Both the position numbers and the translations under genes were made by a program. Source: Luxibacter massiliensis (GTDB taxonomy: Bacteria > Bacillota > Clostridia > Lachnospirales > Lachnospiraceae). Taken from it: a stretch of DNA of 64,000 bases. This document shows positions 52,097-61,301 of the stretch, piece by piece; positions within the stretch are counted from its first letter, which is position 1; every line of letters starts with the position of its first letter. The stretch lies in the NCBI RefSeq assembly GCF_900604355.1, contig NZ_UWOE01000001.1:1922001-1986000 (forward strand), in the 5' to 3' direction. The notes under the pieces were generated by a model that worked only from the letters and a program-made list of their open reading frames with translations, did no database searches and was not told the DNA's origin.

Positions 52097-53422
52097 TTAG
52101 AATTCTTTCATTGTTTTCGGAGACCATCCGCAAACCTGGTCGCCGCAGAACATTGCATTATTTTCCATAATGATAGAACCGTCTGCCCTGACTGATGGCC
52201 CTAAAATCTCGTCATTTGCCCATCCGCCGGAAAGTCCGTCCCTTCCCAGGGCTTCCAGTTCTCCAAGTACTGTTTCCATAGGAGGTAATTCAATCATCTC
52301 TGATACATTACCACAGGATACGATTGCATCGCATTTCTCATCCAATGTCACAAGAGGCTGGGACTGCCCGTCACGGCCCGTGCACTCATTTGTCACGCCT
52401 ACTGTCTTAACGCCTGCATCCTCCAGTGCAACGATGCACCCTACAAAGTCCGCATCCGGGTTGCCGTACCCTTCTTCTGCCACAACTGCTGCATCGGCTC
52501 CCAGGGTCGTCGCAATCTGCGCAACATAAAGGGCAGATCTTTCTTTCTCCTCAAGGGCAACATTCAGATTGGACATGATAACCCCAAGAAAATTGATGGT
52601 TTTGCCATGCTCTCTGTAAAGAGCTTTAATATTGGGGCAATTCTGAAAGTCATAAGTGGACCACTTGGAGGAAACCGGCATAAAGCTTCCTGATACAATA
52701 GCGCCATCCAGCACCTCCGTAGGCTGCATAACCGTGGGTACCATGTGGTTTGTATCCCAGCCGTAGATAAGGTCATTATATCCCATCGCCTCCATCTGGG
52801 ACTGCGGCTGCATTACATAGACAACAGAAGGGAGTTTCTCAATCTCTTCCCCCCGCTTAATCATTGGTTTAGACTCATAAACCTCTGTGTCCTCCGGTGT
52901 CAGGTCTTTTAAGCAGGCACCGATAAACTCGGCCAGCTTATGCCCTGCCCTCCTGAGCGCATCGTTCTTCTTCTGCTGCTCATTCTTTTCAAAATCTTCG
53001 TTTGTGTCGGCCACCAGCACAATATTGTTCAATTGTCCAAAATATGTATATTTCTGGCCTTCGCCGCTCATGTCAATGAGTCCGTCCTGGAATCCCCCCC
53101 AATGCTTTCCTACTACCAGTACACTACAATTCTTTAATGCATAGGTAACGCCTTCTCCTGCCTGGGCCAAATCTCCTGTATATCCCGGGAACAGGCTTCT
53201 CCCGTCTGGACGGGTCCTTGGCTCGATGGCTTCCTTTACAGGGCACATGCGGATCTTATCGCCTGGCTTTGCGATGTAGAGATCTGCTTCTGTGATTCGG
53301 TCATCTTCGCAGATAAACTTAAGAGCCTCTTCCTTGTTAATGGTCAGCACGCCGTCATTAAACGACAGCTGCTCCCCAAATACGATATCTTTCACATAGA
53401 AATTACCAATCTCCAGTTTCAT
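52097..53422 (-). CDS. grdI: Substrate-binding proprotein subunit of betaine/sarcosine/glycine reductase component B (GrdI/GrdG/GrdE type)
   Basis: A 441-residue companion of the UGA gene. In this family the precursor is self-cleaved into two chains, and the new N-terminus becomes a pyruvoyl group that forms a Schiff base with the amine. MKLEIGNFYVKDIVFGEQLS, CSVLVVGKHWGGFQDGLIDM, GVTNECTGRDGQSQPLVTLD and AMFCGDQVCGWSPKTMKEF-like segments match the family as I know it. The region DGAIVSGSFMPVSSKW has Ser at the place where the glycine-type protein, from memory, has the cleaved Cys. I cannot fix the cleavage residue. ATG 53422 follows GGAGGAAGTC. grdI is the label for the betaine form; the choice is contextual. 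Confidence 0.86.
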   Translation of the reverse strand: MKLEIGNFYVKDIVFGEQLSFNDGVLTINKEEALKFICEDDRITEADLYIAKPGDKIRMCPVKEAIEPRTRPDGRSLFPGYTGDLAQAGEGVTYALKNCSVLVVGKHWGGFQDGLIDMSGEGQKYTYFGQLNNIVLVADTNEDFEKNEQQKKNDALRRAGHKLAEFIGACLKDLTPEDTEVYESKPMIKRGEEIEKLPSVVYVMQPQSQMEAMGYNDLIYGWDTNHMVPTVMQPTEVLDGAIVSGSFMPVSSKWSTYDFQNCPNIKALYREHGKTINFLGVIMSNLNVALEEKERSALYVAQIATTLGADAAVVAEEGYGNPDADFVGCIVALEDAGVKTVGVTNECTGRDGQSQPLVTLDEKCDAIVSCGNVSEMIELPPMETVLGELEALGRDGLSGGWANDEILGPSVRADGSIIMENNAMFCGDQVCGWSPKTMKEF

Positions 53423-53440
53423 GACTTCCTCCTTCTTTTT

Positions 53441-53461
53441 CATATAGATATTATCTATATG
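53441..53461. promoter_or_regulatory. Perfect 21-bp palindrome in the grdI leader
   Basis: CATATAGATA-t-TATCTATATG, a 10+10 bp inverted repeat, about 20 bases upstream of the grdI start and just before its ribosome site. It can be an operator or a hairpin in the mRNA. Confidence 0.7.
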
Positions 53462-53486
53462 TCATTTTTGCCAATTCCACATTTTG

Positions 53487-53500
53487 ATAAGCGCGCTTAT
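53487..53500. promoter_or_regulatory. Operator-like palindrome 1, ATAAGCGCGCTTAT
   Basis: Perfect 14-bp palindrome downstream of the grdI promoter. The same core recurs at 53528-53541, 41 bases away, a spacing of nearly four helical turns. It is a probable site for the divergent TetR protein (inference). Confidence 0.75.
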
Positions 53501-53518
53501 AATAAATATTATACAATC

Positions 53519-53547
53519 ATCTTAACAATAAGCGCGCTTATTGTCAA
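53519..53547 (-). promoter_or_regulatory. grdI-grdH promoter overlapped by operator palindrome 2
   Basis: On the minus strand TTGACA (53542-53547) and TAAGAT (53519-53524) have a 17-base spacer. The perfect 20-bp palindrome ACAATAAGCGCGCTTATTGT (53525-53544) fills the spacer and touches the -35 box, so a bound repressor would block polymerase. Confidence 0.75.
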
Positions 53548-53590
53548 GGTATACCTGTTATTTTTTTATCATAAAAGTCCCCTTGCTGGC

Positions 53591-53619
53591 CCTGATTATA
53601 GACATAATCTATAATCAGG
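53591..53619. promoter_or_regulatory. 29-bp inverted repeat upstream of tetR
   Basis: CCTGATTATAGA-cataa-TCTATAATCAGG, perfect 12-bp arms, about 110 bases upstream of the tetR start codon. It is either an operator for another regulator or an RNA hairpin in the tetR leader. There is no T-run on either side. Confidence 0.7.
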
Positions 53620-53729
53620 CCGACATTTGCGGAAAAGTTAAACAGATATCCGTTTTATTAGTTTCAAAAATGTGGTATATTATTAAAGAAATTCAGACCG
53701 GCATATGGCCGGAGAAAAGAGAACAGATT

Positions 53730-54392
53730 ATGAATGTAAATGATATAGAAGCAGACGCGCAGAAGAGGCAGAAACGTATCCAATTTATAAATGCGGCAAA
53801 GGAATTGATTGACCTGGAAGGCTTCCAGAATGTCTCTATTCGGAAGATCGCCCAAAGGGCCGGTTTCCACAACTCTACACTTTATTTATATTTCCAGGAC
53901 TTAAACCAGCTCCTTATGCTGGCATCCATGAAATATTTCGGAGAATACAGCCACGCATTAAACCACTTAAGCCATGAGGCCCGTACCCCTATAGAGCAGT
54001 TTATCAAGATATGGAATTATTTTTTTGATGCTGTCCTGGAAGAACCTCTCGTATTCTATAATTTCTTTTTCGGCAAGGACAGTGATAATTTATATAATAT
54101 AATGAATACGTATTATGAGCTTTTCCCGGAAGAGCGTGAATATTTTTCTGATGATATAGAGATTATGTATTTTGGCAGAAATCTTACAGAACGTTCCCTG
54201 CATCTGCTTAAGATACTTCTCTCTGAGGACACGGCTGTCACGCCTGACAACCTGGAGATACTCAATGAGATCAGTGTTGCATACTGCAAATATAAGATAG
54301 AATATAAATGCCAGAACCCTGAAGCTGATTCCGCACTGATAAAAGAAGAATTCCGCGCCGCCATATCCTGCCTTTTTGGACTGAACCTATAA
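53730..54392 (+). CDS. TetR/AcrR family transcriptional regulator
   Basis: A 220-residue regulator with an N-terminal TetR helix-turn-helix: RIQFINAAKELIDLEGFQNV followed by SIRKIAQRAGFHNSTLYLYF, where the recognition helix ends at TLYLYF. The C-terminal ligand domain (about 65-220) is divergent and has no identifiable ligand. It is transcribed away from grdI, with the palindromes at 53487 and 53528 between them, which is the normal layout for a local repressor. ATG 53730 is chosen because the HTH begins soon after; the longer frame upstream overlaps the palindromes and is unlikely to be coding. Confidence 0.92.
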   Translation: MNVNDIEADAQKRQKRIQFINAAKELIDLEGFQNVSIRKIAQRAGFHNSTLYLYFQDLNQLLMLASMKYFGEYSHALNHLSHEARTPIEQFIKIWNYFFDAVLEEPLVFYNFFFGKDSDNLYNIMNTYYELFPEEREYFSDDIEIMYFGRNLTERSLHLLKILLSEDTAVTPDNLEILNEISVAYCKYKIEYKCQNPEADSALIKEEFRAAISCLFGLNL

Positions 54393-54507
54393 GGCAAAAA
54401 TAGGACTTGCATGCCGCCTATTGTATTTTCACAAGCAATCCTTCCCCAAAACAAAAGGACATGGTTATAAAGTAACCATATCCCTCCTATAAGCTGCACA
54501 CCAATGA

Positions 54508-55473
54508 CTATTTAATGAGCATTTCCATACATTCTCTGGCTATATAAATGGAATTCTCCAAAGTATCCATAAAATGTATGTATCCTTTCTCTGCCATCAG
54601 CTTATTCATCTGCTCCCTGATCATACATGACTCTGTACAAATTATCTTTGCCCTATATTTCTCCATGTCCAGAACTCTCAGCAGCTCATAATCCATTCCC
54701 TCTGTATCTATATCAAGTATATCTGGATTTCTTCTGCAATTCTCAGCCATTATCTGATTGATATTATAGACAGGAACCTCGATATAATTATCAGCAAACC
54801 CTCCTTTTTCTGCCTCTTCTAAGCTAAATGTATTATGCCCGGCAAAAGTAGATAAAGGATGACGGTAATATTTAAGTATCCCGCTTTCTGAGGCACAGGC
54901 TCCAGCCCTGACTATTGTATTTTCTCCCCGGTAAGCTTCTGCAAGTCCACACATATCCAAGTTGGGTTCTACCAAAACCCCTTCCCTGTACCCTCTTTCA
55001 TAAAACAAATACGTATTATTACGGATTACCGGGTGACACACTCCAATATCCACATAATAAGGATTTTCCACACCAAGTTTTGACAATGCATGGGCAATTA
55101 TGATATCCTCATTATCTGAAGAAAACCCAGTACTAACAGGCTGATCACCGCAGTCAATAAGTCTGGCCGCAATTATATCAAAATCTAAAACGTGTTGCTG
55201 AATCTGTTCTATAATTTCCAGCTCTGCATTTGGATATATAATAAAGCAAATCCTCCCTCTATCCTTTAGGCCATCCAGGATAGCCTCCGATGATATTTTT
55301 ATGCCGCAGATATCACCAAAATAACAATTTTTACTGTCAATCATATAATCCAGCTGATACATGGCTGGATTATAACGCCTAAAGAACTCATCTCTTCCAG
55401 CGCCCCAACCCACTAAATATTTATACTCGTTTCTTAAGAATGTTATCGTCTGTCTTGTTATGTATCTTTTCAT
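54508..55473 (-). CDS. FkbM family SAM-dependent methyltransferase-like protein
   Basis: A 321-residue protein whose C-terminal half is an FkbM-type methyltransferase. YYVDIGVCHPVIRNNTYLFY followed by RGYREGVLVEPNLDMCGLAE is motif I and its acidic strand; PVYNINQIMAENCRRNPDIL leads to DIDTEGMDYELLR, the conserved D..GxE region. The N-terminal third (YLVGWGAGRDEFFRRYNPAM) looks like a nucleotide-binding or sugar-linked domain (WGAG.D.F motif), often attached in capsule and glycan genes. It may methylate a sugar or glycan. The acceptor is unknown. It lies downstream of metA on the same strand with a 55-bp gap. Confidence 0.85.
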   Translation of the reverse strand: MKRYITRQTITFLRNEYKYLVGWGAGRDEFFRRYNPAMYQLDYMIDSKNCYFGDICGIKISSEAILDGLKDRGRICFIIYPNAELEIIEQIQQHVLDFDIIAARLIDCGDQPVSTGFSSDNEDIIIAHALSKLGVENPYYVDIGVCHPVIRNNTYLFYERGYREGVLVEPNLDMCGLAEAYRGENTIVRAGACASESGILKYYRHPLSTFAGHNTFSLEEAEKGGFADNYIEVPVYNINQIMAENCRRNPDILDIDTEGMDYELLRVLDMEKYRAKIICTESCMIREQMNKLMAEKGYIHFMDTLENSIYIARECMEMLIK

Positions 55474-55528
55474 GCCTTTTCTCCTTACACTATTTCCAGT
55501 TCTTTTTTACCACACCATTTACATCATT

Positions 55529-56449
55529 CTAAAACGGCGTCCCTATCATATCATATGGCGTCACCTGGTACACGTAGTAATTCAGCCAGTTTGTGTACAG
55601 ATTATTTGCGTGGGACCTCCATACAAGCTCCGGCCTGTTGTCTGGATTGTTATCTGGATAATAATTGGCAGGAATCTGAATATCCAACCCTTTCCCTTTA
55701 TCTCTCTTATACTCCGTATCCAGCGTCACCCGGTCATACTCTGGATGGCCCATGACAAATATCTCGCGCCCATCTTTGGCCATACACAAAAACACTCCTG
55801 CCTCATCAGAATCTGCAAGAATTGTAATCCTTGCATCCTTCTTAAGGAGTTCTGACGGAACTGTAGTATGCCTGGAATGGGGGGCATAAAAGATATCGTC
55901 AAACCCTCTTACCAGCGGAATTTTTCGGTTTCTCACATGATGCCTGAATACACCGAACATTTTCTGGGGCAGCTGCACTTTATCTATCCCATAGTGGTAA
56001 TACAAACCTGCCTGTGCCCCCCAGCACAGATGCAGGGTCGAAGTCACATTAGAAGCAGTCCAGTCCATAATACTTTTCAGTTCTTCCCAGTAATCGACTT
56101 CCTCAAAAGGCATCTGCTCTACTGGCGCCCCTGTTATGATAAATCCATCAAACTTTCTGTCTCTTATACTGTCAAAAGTCTCATAAAATTTATAGATATG
56201 GCTTGTGGAAGTATTTTTGGATACATGGCTTTTTACCCGCACAAATGTCACATCCACCTGCAGGGGCGTATTAGAAAGAGAACGCAGAATCTGCAGTTCC
56301 GTGTCCTCTTTTAAGGGCATTAGATTTAACAGTCCAATACTGATTGGGCGAATATCCTGATGCGCCGCGCGGTATTCATCCATAACAAAAATATTTTCCT
56401 GTTCTAATATTTCTTTTACCGGCAAATCATTTTGTACACGTATTGGCAT
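55529..56449 (-). CDS. metA: Homoserine O-acyltransferase (MetA type)
   Basis: Activates homoserine for methionine synthesis by acetyl or succinyl transfer. The 306-residue protein begins MPIRVQNDLPVKEILEQENI and has INLMPLK-like NLMPLKEDTELQILRSLSNT, GAPVEQMPFEEVDYWEEL, LHLCWGAQAGLYYHYGI (the catalytic Cys is the C of LCWGAQ), and RHTTVPSE with the catalytic histidine. The E of DPEYDR-type GHPEYDRVTLDTEY is also present. MetA enzymes from Firmicutes often use acetyl-CoA, and I cannot tell which from reading. It begins three bases after the AI-2E gene and is likely co-transcribed with it. Confidence 0.96.
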   Translation of the reverse strand: MPIRVQNDLPVKEILEQENIFVMDEYRAAHQDIRPISIGLLNLMPLKEDTELQILRSLSNTPLQVDVTFVRVKSHVSKNTSTSHIYKFYETFDSIRDRKFDGFIITGAPVEQMPFEEVDYWEELKSIMDWTASNVTSTLHLCWGAQAGLYYHYGIDKVQLPQKMFGVFRHHVRNRKIPLVRGFDDIFYAPHSRHTTVPSELLKKDARITILADSDEAGVFLCMAKDGREIFVMGHPEYDRVTLDTEYKRDKGKGLDIQIPANYYPDNNPDNRPELVWRSHANNLYTNWLNYYVYQVTPYDMIGTPF

Positions 56450-56452
56450 CTT

Positions 56453-57886
56453 CTATTCTCCCTTTCCTTTTTTTACTTTTTCTTTTGGTCCGCTGCCCAT
56501 GACAGGCTCTTGGTTCATCTCATTGTCATCCGAGGATACATATGTCCCGTCAGAATCCACATAACTCATTTCACCATATGCCACAGTCTCCACAGGCAGG
56601 CCTTTCTTCTCAAGCCTGTGGTTAATCAGCATATTCGCAATATAGTAGATCACAGCAAAAGTAGGTACTCCGAGTATCATTCCCAAGAAACCAAAGAGGC
56701 CTCCGCCCAGCAAGATAGCAAATACAACCCAGAAAGCCGACAGTCCTGTAGAGTCCCCCAGGATTTTAGGCCCGATTACATTCCCGTCAAGCTGCTGCAG
56801 GACAAGTATAAAAATAATAAAATATAACCCCATCCTCGGATCTGAGAGCATAATCAGGATAGCACTGGGTATTGCCCCAATATAGGGGCCAAAAAAGGGA
56901 ATGACGTTTGTCACCCCCACTATCACGCTGACCAGCAGCGTGTAGGGCATATTCAGCACCGATAACCCAATAAAGCACAGAACCCCGATAATAGCCGAAT
57001 CAATAATCTTGCCAATAATGAATCCGCCAAAAATCTGGTTGCTTTTAATGGTCAGATGCAAAACCATATTTGCGTGGGACGGCTTGCACAGTGCATATAC
57101 AATTTTTTTACACTGGCTTGAGAACTTTTCTTTACTGAAAAGCACATATACAGACACAATGATTCCAATGACAGCATTTAACAGCTCACTGACTATATTG
57201 ATAACCCCCACAGTCAGATTGGACATTACAATATTAATCTGATTCAAAAGATCGCTGCGCATCCATGTCTGCACATAATCAGTGAGCTCCTTCAATATAT
57301 TTGCAAGAAGCTGGCTCAGTGTAGAATCCTGGCTGTTCATTTTCATAATTGAATTTACTACCTGGTTCAGCTGGCTTGGCACAGTCAGGATCATATCCCG
57401 GACACTCCTGTACAGTTCAGGGATCATCATATTAAAAAGTGCCACAATAATAAGGAGCAGCACCGTGACCGCTATAAAAATCCCCGTACAGCGGGCTATA
57501 TTCTGCGCACGTCTGTCATTGGAAATCCTTTTTTCAAGGAATGGCTTTAAATGGCCTTCCACAAATTTTACAATGGGATTCAAAAGATATGCAATGGCAA
57601 GTCCGTAGACTACTGGCTTTGAAACTTGAATAATTTCTTTTAATACACCAGATATGGCGTGAACCCTCAAAAGTGCAAAATAAAATATAATACATGCGGC
57701 AATCACCACAAAAAATGTCATTCCCCGGCTGAATTTCTGCCGCAGCTTAGATGGGCCGCCGTTGCCAAAAGAAGGCCTGTTTGCATAATATCCGCTGCTC
57801 TCTTCCTGTTGCTTTACATGCTGCCTGTCCTTTTCCTGAAAATCCCCTTTTATCCTATCCTGTTGTTTTTGCTTATCATCTTTCAT
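56453..57886 (-). CDS. AI-2E family transporter (PerM/YtvI-like permease)
   Basis: A 477-residue membrane protein with about eight helices. It has an N-terminal hydrophilic segment (1-55, rich in Q/K) and a C-terminal charged tail with SDDNEMNQEPVMG. Family markers are KFVEGHLKPFLEKR-like helix 2-3, the QSQ-type central GGFIIGKIIDSAIIGVLCFI, GVTNVIPFFGPYIGAIPSAI (the signature), and DGNVIGPKILGDSTGLSAFW. The family name derives from the TqsA AI-2 exporter, but many members, such as those moving Na+/H+ or lipids, do other jobs. ATG 57886 has GAGGACTTAAGG upstream. metA follows. Confidence 0.92.
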   Translation of the reverse strand: MKDDKQKQQDRIKGDFQEKDRQHVKQQEESSGYYANRPSFGNGGPSKLRQKFSRGMTFFVVIAACIIFYFALLRVHAISGVLKEIIQVSKPVVYGLAIAYLLNPIVKFVEGHLKPFLEKRISNDRRAQNIARCTGIFIAVTVLLLIIVALFNMMIPELYRSVRDMILTVPSQLNQVVNSIMKMNSQDSTLSQLLANILKELTDYVQTWMRSDLLNQINIVMSNLTVGVINIVSELLNAVIGIIVSVYVLFSKEKFSSQCKKIVYALCKPSHANMVLHLTIKSNQIFGGFIIGKIIDSAIIGVLCFIGLSVLNMPYTLLVSVIVGVTNVIPFFGPYIGAIPSAILIMLSDPRMGLYFIIFILVLQQLDGNVIGPKILGDSTGLSAFWVVFAILLGGGLFGFLGMILGVPTFAVIYYIANMLINHRLEKKGLPVETVAYGEMSYVDSDGTYVSSDDNEMNQEPVMGSGPKEKVKKGKGE

Positions 57887-58070
57887 CCTTAAGTCCTCTC
57901 CCAATTTTACACATATGATGATTATAGCGCGTCTGCTATAGGCAAGTCAACATAGGACAGCCTTTTAGGCAGGTGAAATTTTTCTGCACATGTAAAAGGC
58001 AGGTGCCGGCGGATATATGCCGGGCGCCTGCCCATATACTTCACTTTTTACAAAGCGGATGTTATTTTCC

Positions 58071-58388
58071 TCATCCTCTGCAGGAGAATGTGGCACATTC
58101 AGTACCTTCGCACTGACAGGCATTGCTGCCTTCCACACTGATTTTCCCTGCATGGCATTCACAGTTATCATTATATTTACATCCTGTCGCCTTACAGTCA
58201 ATACAGCTGCAGTCTGAAGCCGCCCCTGTCACATTACTGTAGCTGTCCCCGTTTCTCTTCTGGAAACTGTCACAGCTTGTCTCCCTTGCGGTCGTAGCCT
58301 GGCTGCCCCCCACCTGGATTTTGTCAAGAGCACATAAAAACTGCTGGTTATGCACACATGTCTGTACTGTACATTTTAATTCTGGCAT
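58071..58388 (-). CDS. DUF1540 domain protein (Cys-rich, probable metal binder)
   Basis: A 105-residue protein with two DUF1540-type cysteine clusters: about residues 4-48 (LKCTVQTCVHNQQFLCALDK and ETSCDSF) and about 60-102 (CSCIDCKATGCKYNDNCECH and EGSNACQCEGTECATFSC). Each cluster has the spaced Cys pattern of a small zinc- or iron-binding fold. The role is unknown; members are common in spore-forming clostridia. ATG 58388 follows GGAGGTATGATC. It stands just downstream of thrS in transcription direction, but its own promoter is possible. Confidence 0.85.
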   Translation of the reverse strand: MPELKCTVQTCVHNQQFLCALDKIQVGGSQATTARETSCDSFQKRNGDSYSNVTGAASDCSCIDCKATGCKYNDNCECHAGKISVEGSNACQCEGTECATFSCRG

Positions 58389-58444
58389 GATCATACCTCC
58401 TTCTATATTGAAATCAGTATCATTATGCCCCATAATCAATGCAT

Positions 58445-60370
58445 TTATTCCTGCGTCTCTGTCTCTCTTACAGACCTGGAAGAAATTTCCTTTTGTATAT
58501 CCGCAAGGAATTCTTCCGTCCTCTTTTGGCCCTCGTCGCCTGCAAACCGGCTTCTCACTGATACCAGGCCTTCCTCTTCCTCCCTTGCCCCGACTACAAG
58601 CATATAGGGTATCTTCTGCATCTGCGCCTCGCGTATCTTATATCCAATTTTCTCTGCACGAGTATCTATCTCTGCACGGATCCCATTGTCATTTAACACA
58701 TCCAGAACCTTTTTCCCATACTCCATATATTTATCTGAGATGGGCAGTACCTTTACCTGTACAGGCGCAAGCCATGTAGGGAATGCACCTGCAAAATGCT
58801 CAATCAATATACCGATAAAACGCTCAATAGACCCAAATGCAACGCGGTGGATCATTATAGGCCTGTGCTTCTCCCCATCGTCTCCCGTATACTCAAGGTC
58901 AAACCTGAGTGGAAGTTGGAAATCAAGCTGGATGGTCCCACACTGCCAGGTTCTTCCGATAGAATCCTCCAGGTGGAAGTCTATCTTTGGCCCGTAAAAG
59001 GCGCCGTCCCCTTCATTGATTACATAGTCAAGCCCTAAATCATCCAGGGCGCCCCGGAGTGCGTCTGTTGCCATCTCCCAGTCCTCTTCGCTTCCCATAC
59101 TGTCCTCAGGCCGGGTGGAAAGCTCGACATGATATTTAAAGCCAAACAGCCTGTACACCTCATCAATAAGCCTGGCAACTCCTTTGATCTCATCTCTGAT
59201 CTGATCTGGCATCATAAAAATATGGGCGTCATCCTGAGTAAAACACCGGACTCGCATCAGTCCGTGAAGCTGCCCGGACTTTTCATGGCGGTGTACCAAT
59301 CCCAATTCTCCCATCCGGATAGGCAGATCTCTATAGGACCTGGGTTCTGACTGATACGCCAAAATACCTCCCGGACAGTTCATAGGTTTAATGGCAAAGT
59401 CCACATCATCGATGACCGTTGTATACATGTTATCTTTGTAGTGATCCCAGTGCCCTGACGTCTCCCAGAGATGCCTGCTGAGCATGATAGGCGTGGCGAT
59501 CTCCACATAGCCGTTTCTGCGGTGGATTTCCCTCCAATAATCCAGAAGTACATTTTTAAGAACCATCCCTTTGGGGAGGAAGAACGGGAACCCAGGGCCT
59601 TCATCGCGCATCATAAAAAGGCCCAATTCTTTTCCAATCTTCCTGTGATCCCGCTTCTTTGCCTCCTCAAGCATTGTCAGATATGCTTCCAGATCTGCTT
59701 TTTTAGGATATGCCGTGCCATAGATCCGCTGCAGCATTTTGTTTTTTTCACTTCCCCGCCAATAGGCGCCGGCAAGGCTTGTCAGCTTAAACGCTTTAAC
59801 TGGCTTAGTAGACATCAGATGAGGCCCGGCACATAAATCAGTAAACTCACCCTGCGAGTAGAAACTAATGACTTCATCTTCGGGAAGATCCTCTATCAAT
59901 TCTACTTTATATGGTTCGTTTTTTTCTTTAAAGTATGCAATTGCCTCTTCTCTTGGCTTTGTATATTGCTGGATAGGAAGATTTTCTTTTACGATTTTTT
60001 TCATCTCCCCTTCGATTTTCTCCAAGTCTTCTGCTGTCAGCGGGATTTCCTTGTCAATATCATAATAGAAACCATCTGCCACAGACGGCCCGATTGCCAG
60101 CTTTGCATCTGGGTACAAACGCTTCACTGCCTGTGCCATTATATGGGAGGCCGTATGCCAAAATGCACCTTTCCCGTTTTCATCCTGGAAAGTCAGGATG
60201 CTTAAGTCACAGTCTCGGTCGACTATAGTCCTTAAATCCACAATCTGGCCATCGATTTCCCCCGCTGTGGCCACCCTTGCAAGTCCTTCACTTATATCTG
60301 CCGCAATTTCAATCACCGCCTTACTCTCTGCATATTCTCTGCAGGAACCGTCTTTTAATTTGATAATCAT
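58445..60370 (-). CDS. thrS: Threonyl-tRNA synthetase
   Basis: Charges tRNA-Thr. The 641-residue protein has an N-terminal TGS domain (1-60), an editing/second domain with HTASHIMAQAVKRLYPDAKL (the HxxxH of the editing site), and the class II catalytic core. Class motifs seen are PGFPFFLPKGMVLKNVLLDY, PMNCPGGILAYQSEPRSYRD (catalytic zinc site) and ELGLVHRHEKSGQLHGLMRV, then MIHRVAFGSIERFIGILIEH; the anticodon domain starts at AFPTWLAPVQVKVLPISDKY. It lies 44 bases after the aldo/keto reductase gene, which sits between it and a T-box leader. Confidence 0.97.
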   Translation of the reverse strand: MIIKLKDGSCREYAESKAVIEIAADISEGLARVATAGEIDGQIVDLRTIVDRDCDLSILTFQDENGKGAFWHTASHIMAQAVKRLYPDAKLAIGPSVADGFYYDIDKEIPLTAEDLEKIEGEMKKIVKENLPIQQYTKPREEAIAYFKEKNEPYKVELIEDLPEDEVISFYSQGEFTDLCAGPHLMSTKPVKAFKLTSLAGAYWRGSEKNKMLQRIYGTAYPKKADLEAYLTMLEEAKKRDHRKIGKELGLFMMRDEGPGFPFFLPKGMVLKNVLLDYWREIHRRNGYVEIATPIMLSRHLWETSGHWDHYKDNMYTTVIDDVDFAIKPMNCPGGILAYQSEPRSYRDLPIRMGELGLVHRHEKSGQLHGLMRVRCFTQDDAHIFMMPDQIRDEIKGVARLIDEVYRLFGFKYHVELSTRPEDSMGSEEDWEMATDALRGALDDLGLDYVINEGDGAFYGPKIDFHLEDSIGRTWQCGTIQLDFQLPLRFDLEYTGDDGEKHRPIMIHRVAFGSIERFIGILIEHFAGAFPTWLAPVQVKVLPISDKYMEYGKKVLDVLNDNGIRAEIDTRAEKIGYKIREAQMQKIPYMLVVGAREEEEGLVSVRSRFAGDEGQKRTEEFLADIQKEISSRSVRETETQE

Positions 60371-60414
60371 TATTTATTCCTCACTTTTCTTCATTCAAAT
60401 TTTATAGATTTCAG

Positions 60415-61272
60415 TTACCCTAAAATAATCCTCTCCCTGTCTGGATGCTCTCCCGACCACCCGGCCTGAGGCATTGTCTCCAGCCTGTACATCTCCTCAG
60501 CGGACAGCTCAAAATGAAAAATCTCCTGATTCTGTTTCATTCTCTCTATAGAAGAAGATTTTGGCAGAGGAATAATATTCCTCTGCAATGCATATCTTAA
60601 ACATACCTGTGCCGGAGATACCCCATGCTTTTCAGATATCTCTACAAGCAGCGGCTCTTTAAACATACGCATTCTCCCCAGAGGACTCCAGGCCTGGACT
60701 TGTATTCCTCTCTCCTGGCAGTATCTGACGGCTGCTTCCTGAGAATAACCCGGATGGAATTCCAATTGGTCTGCCATTGGTTTAATCTCACAATGCTCCA
60801 AAATATTCTCAATATGGTGTGGCAGAAAATTGCTCAGGCCAATGGCACGCACCCGTCCCTCACCGTATAATTCCTCCAGCGCCCTCCATGTATCCACATC
60901 CAACTCCTTCCAATCTTCACACTCTGGTACCGGAAGGGGCCAATGGATCAGGTATAAATCAAGATAGTCTGTTTTAAGCCTTTCCAGAGAGGACTCAAAG
61001 GCCACTTTTGTTTTTTCATGTCCCATCTCATCTTTCCATGCCTTGGAGGCAATAAAAAATTCTTTGCGGGGTATGCCGCTATCTTTGATAGCCTGCCCCA
61101 AATATTTCTCCGTACCGTAAAAAGAGGCAGTATCAAAATACCGGTAGCCTGCTTCGATGGCCCTTTTAATAACGTCGGCAGTCTGGCCCTCAGAAGCTTT
61201 ATACGTCCCAAAAGCCATGCAGGGAATCTCTACACCATTACTCAACGTAAAACAATCTCGAATACTATTCAT
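60415..61272 (-). CDS. Aldo/keto reductase, 285 aa
   Basis: NADPH-dependent reductase of aldehydes and ketones with the (alpha/beta)8 AKR fold. The N-terminal ALSNGVEIP-like FTLSNGVEIPCMAFGTYKAS, RYFDTASFYGTEKYLGQAIK with catalytic Asp and Tyr, DLYLIHWPLPVPECEDWKE (catalytic Lys and His region), RAIGLSNFLPHHIENIL and PLPKSSSIERMKQNQEIF (cofactor phosphate site) are all present. This is a normal short AKR similar to the 2,5-diketogluconate reductase group. ATG 61272 follows AAAGGAGAATTTT. It is the first gene after the T-box and precedes thrS, an unexpected position for a metabolic reductase. Confidence 0.95.
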   Translation of the reverse strand: MNSIRDCFTLSNGVEIPCMAFGTYKASEGQTADVIKRAIEAGYRYFDTASFYGTEKYLGQAIKDSGIPRKEFFIASKAWKDEMGHEKTKVAFESSLERLKTDYLDLYLIHWPLPVPECEDWKELDVDTWRALEELYGEGRVRAIGLSNFLPHHIENILEHCEIKPMADQLEFHPGYSQEAAVRYCQERGIQVQAWSPLGRMRMFKEPLLVEISEKHGVSPAQVCLRYALQRNIIPLPKSSSIERMKQNQEIFHFELSAEEMYRLETMPQAGWSGEHPDRERIILG

Positions 61273-61301
61273 AAAATTCTCCTTTCTAATGACACTAAGA
61301 A

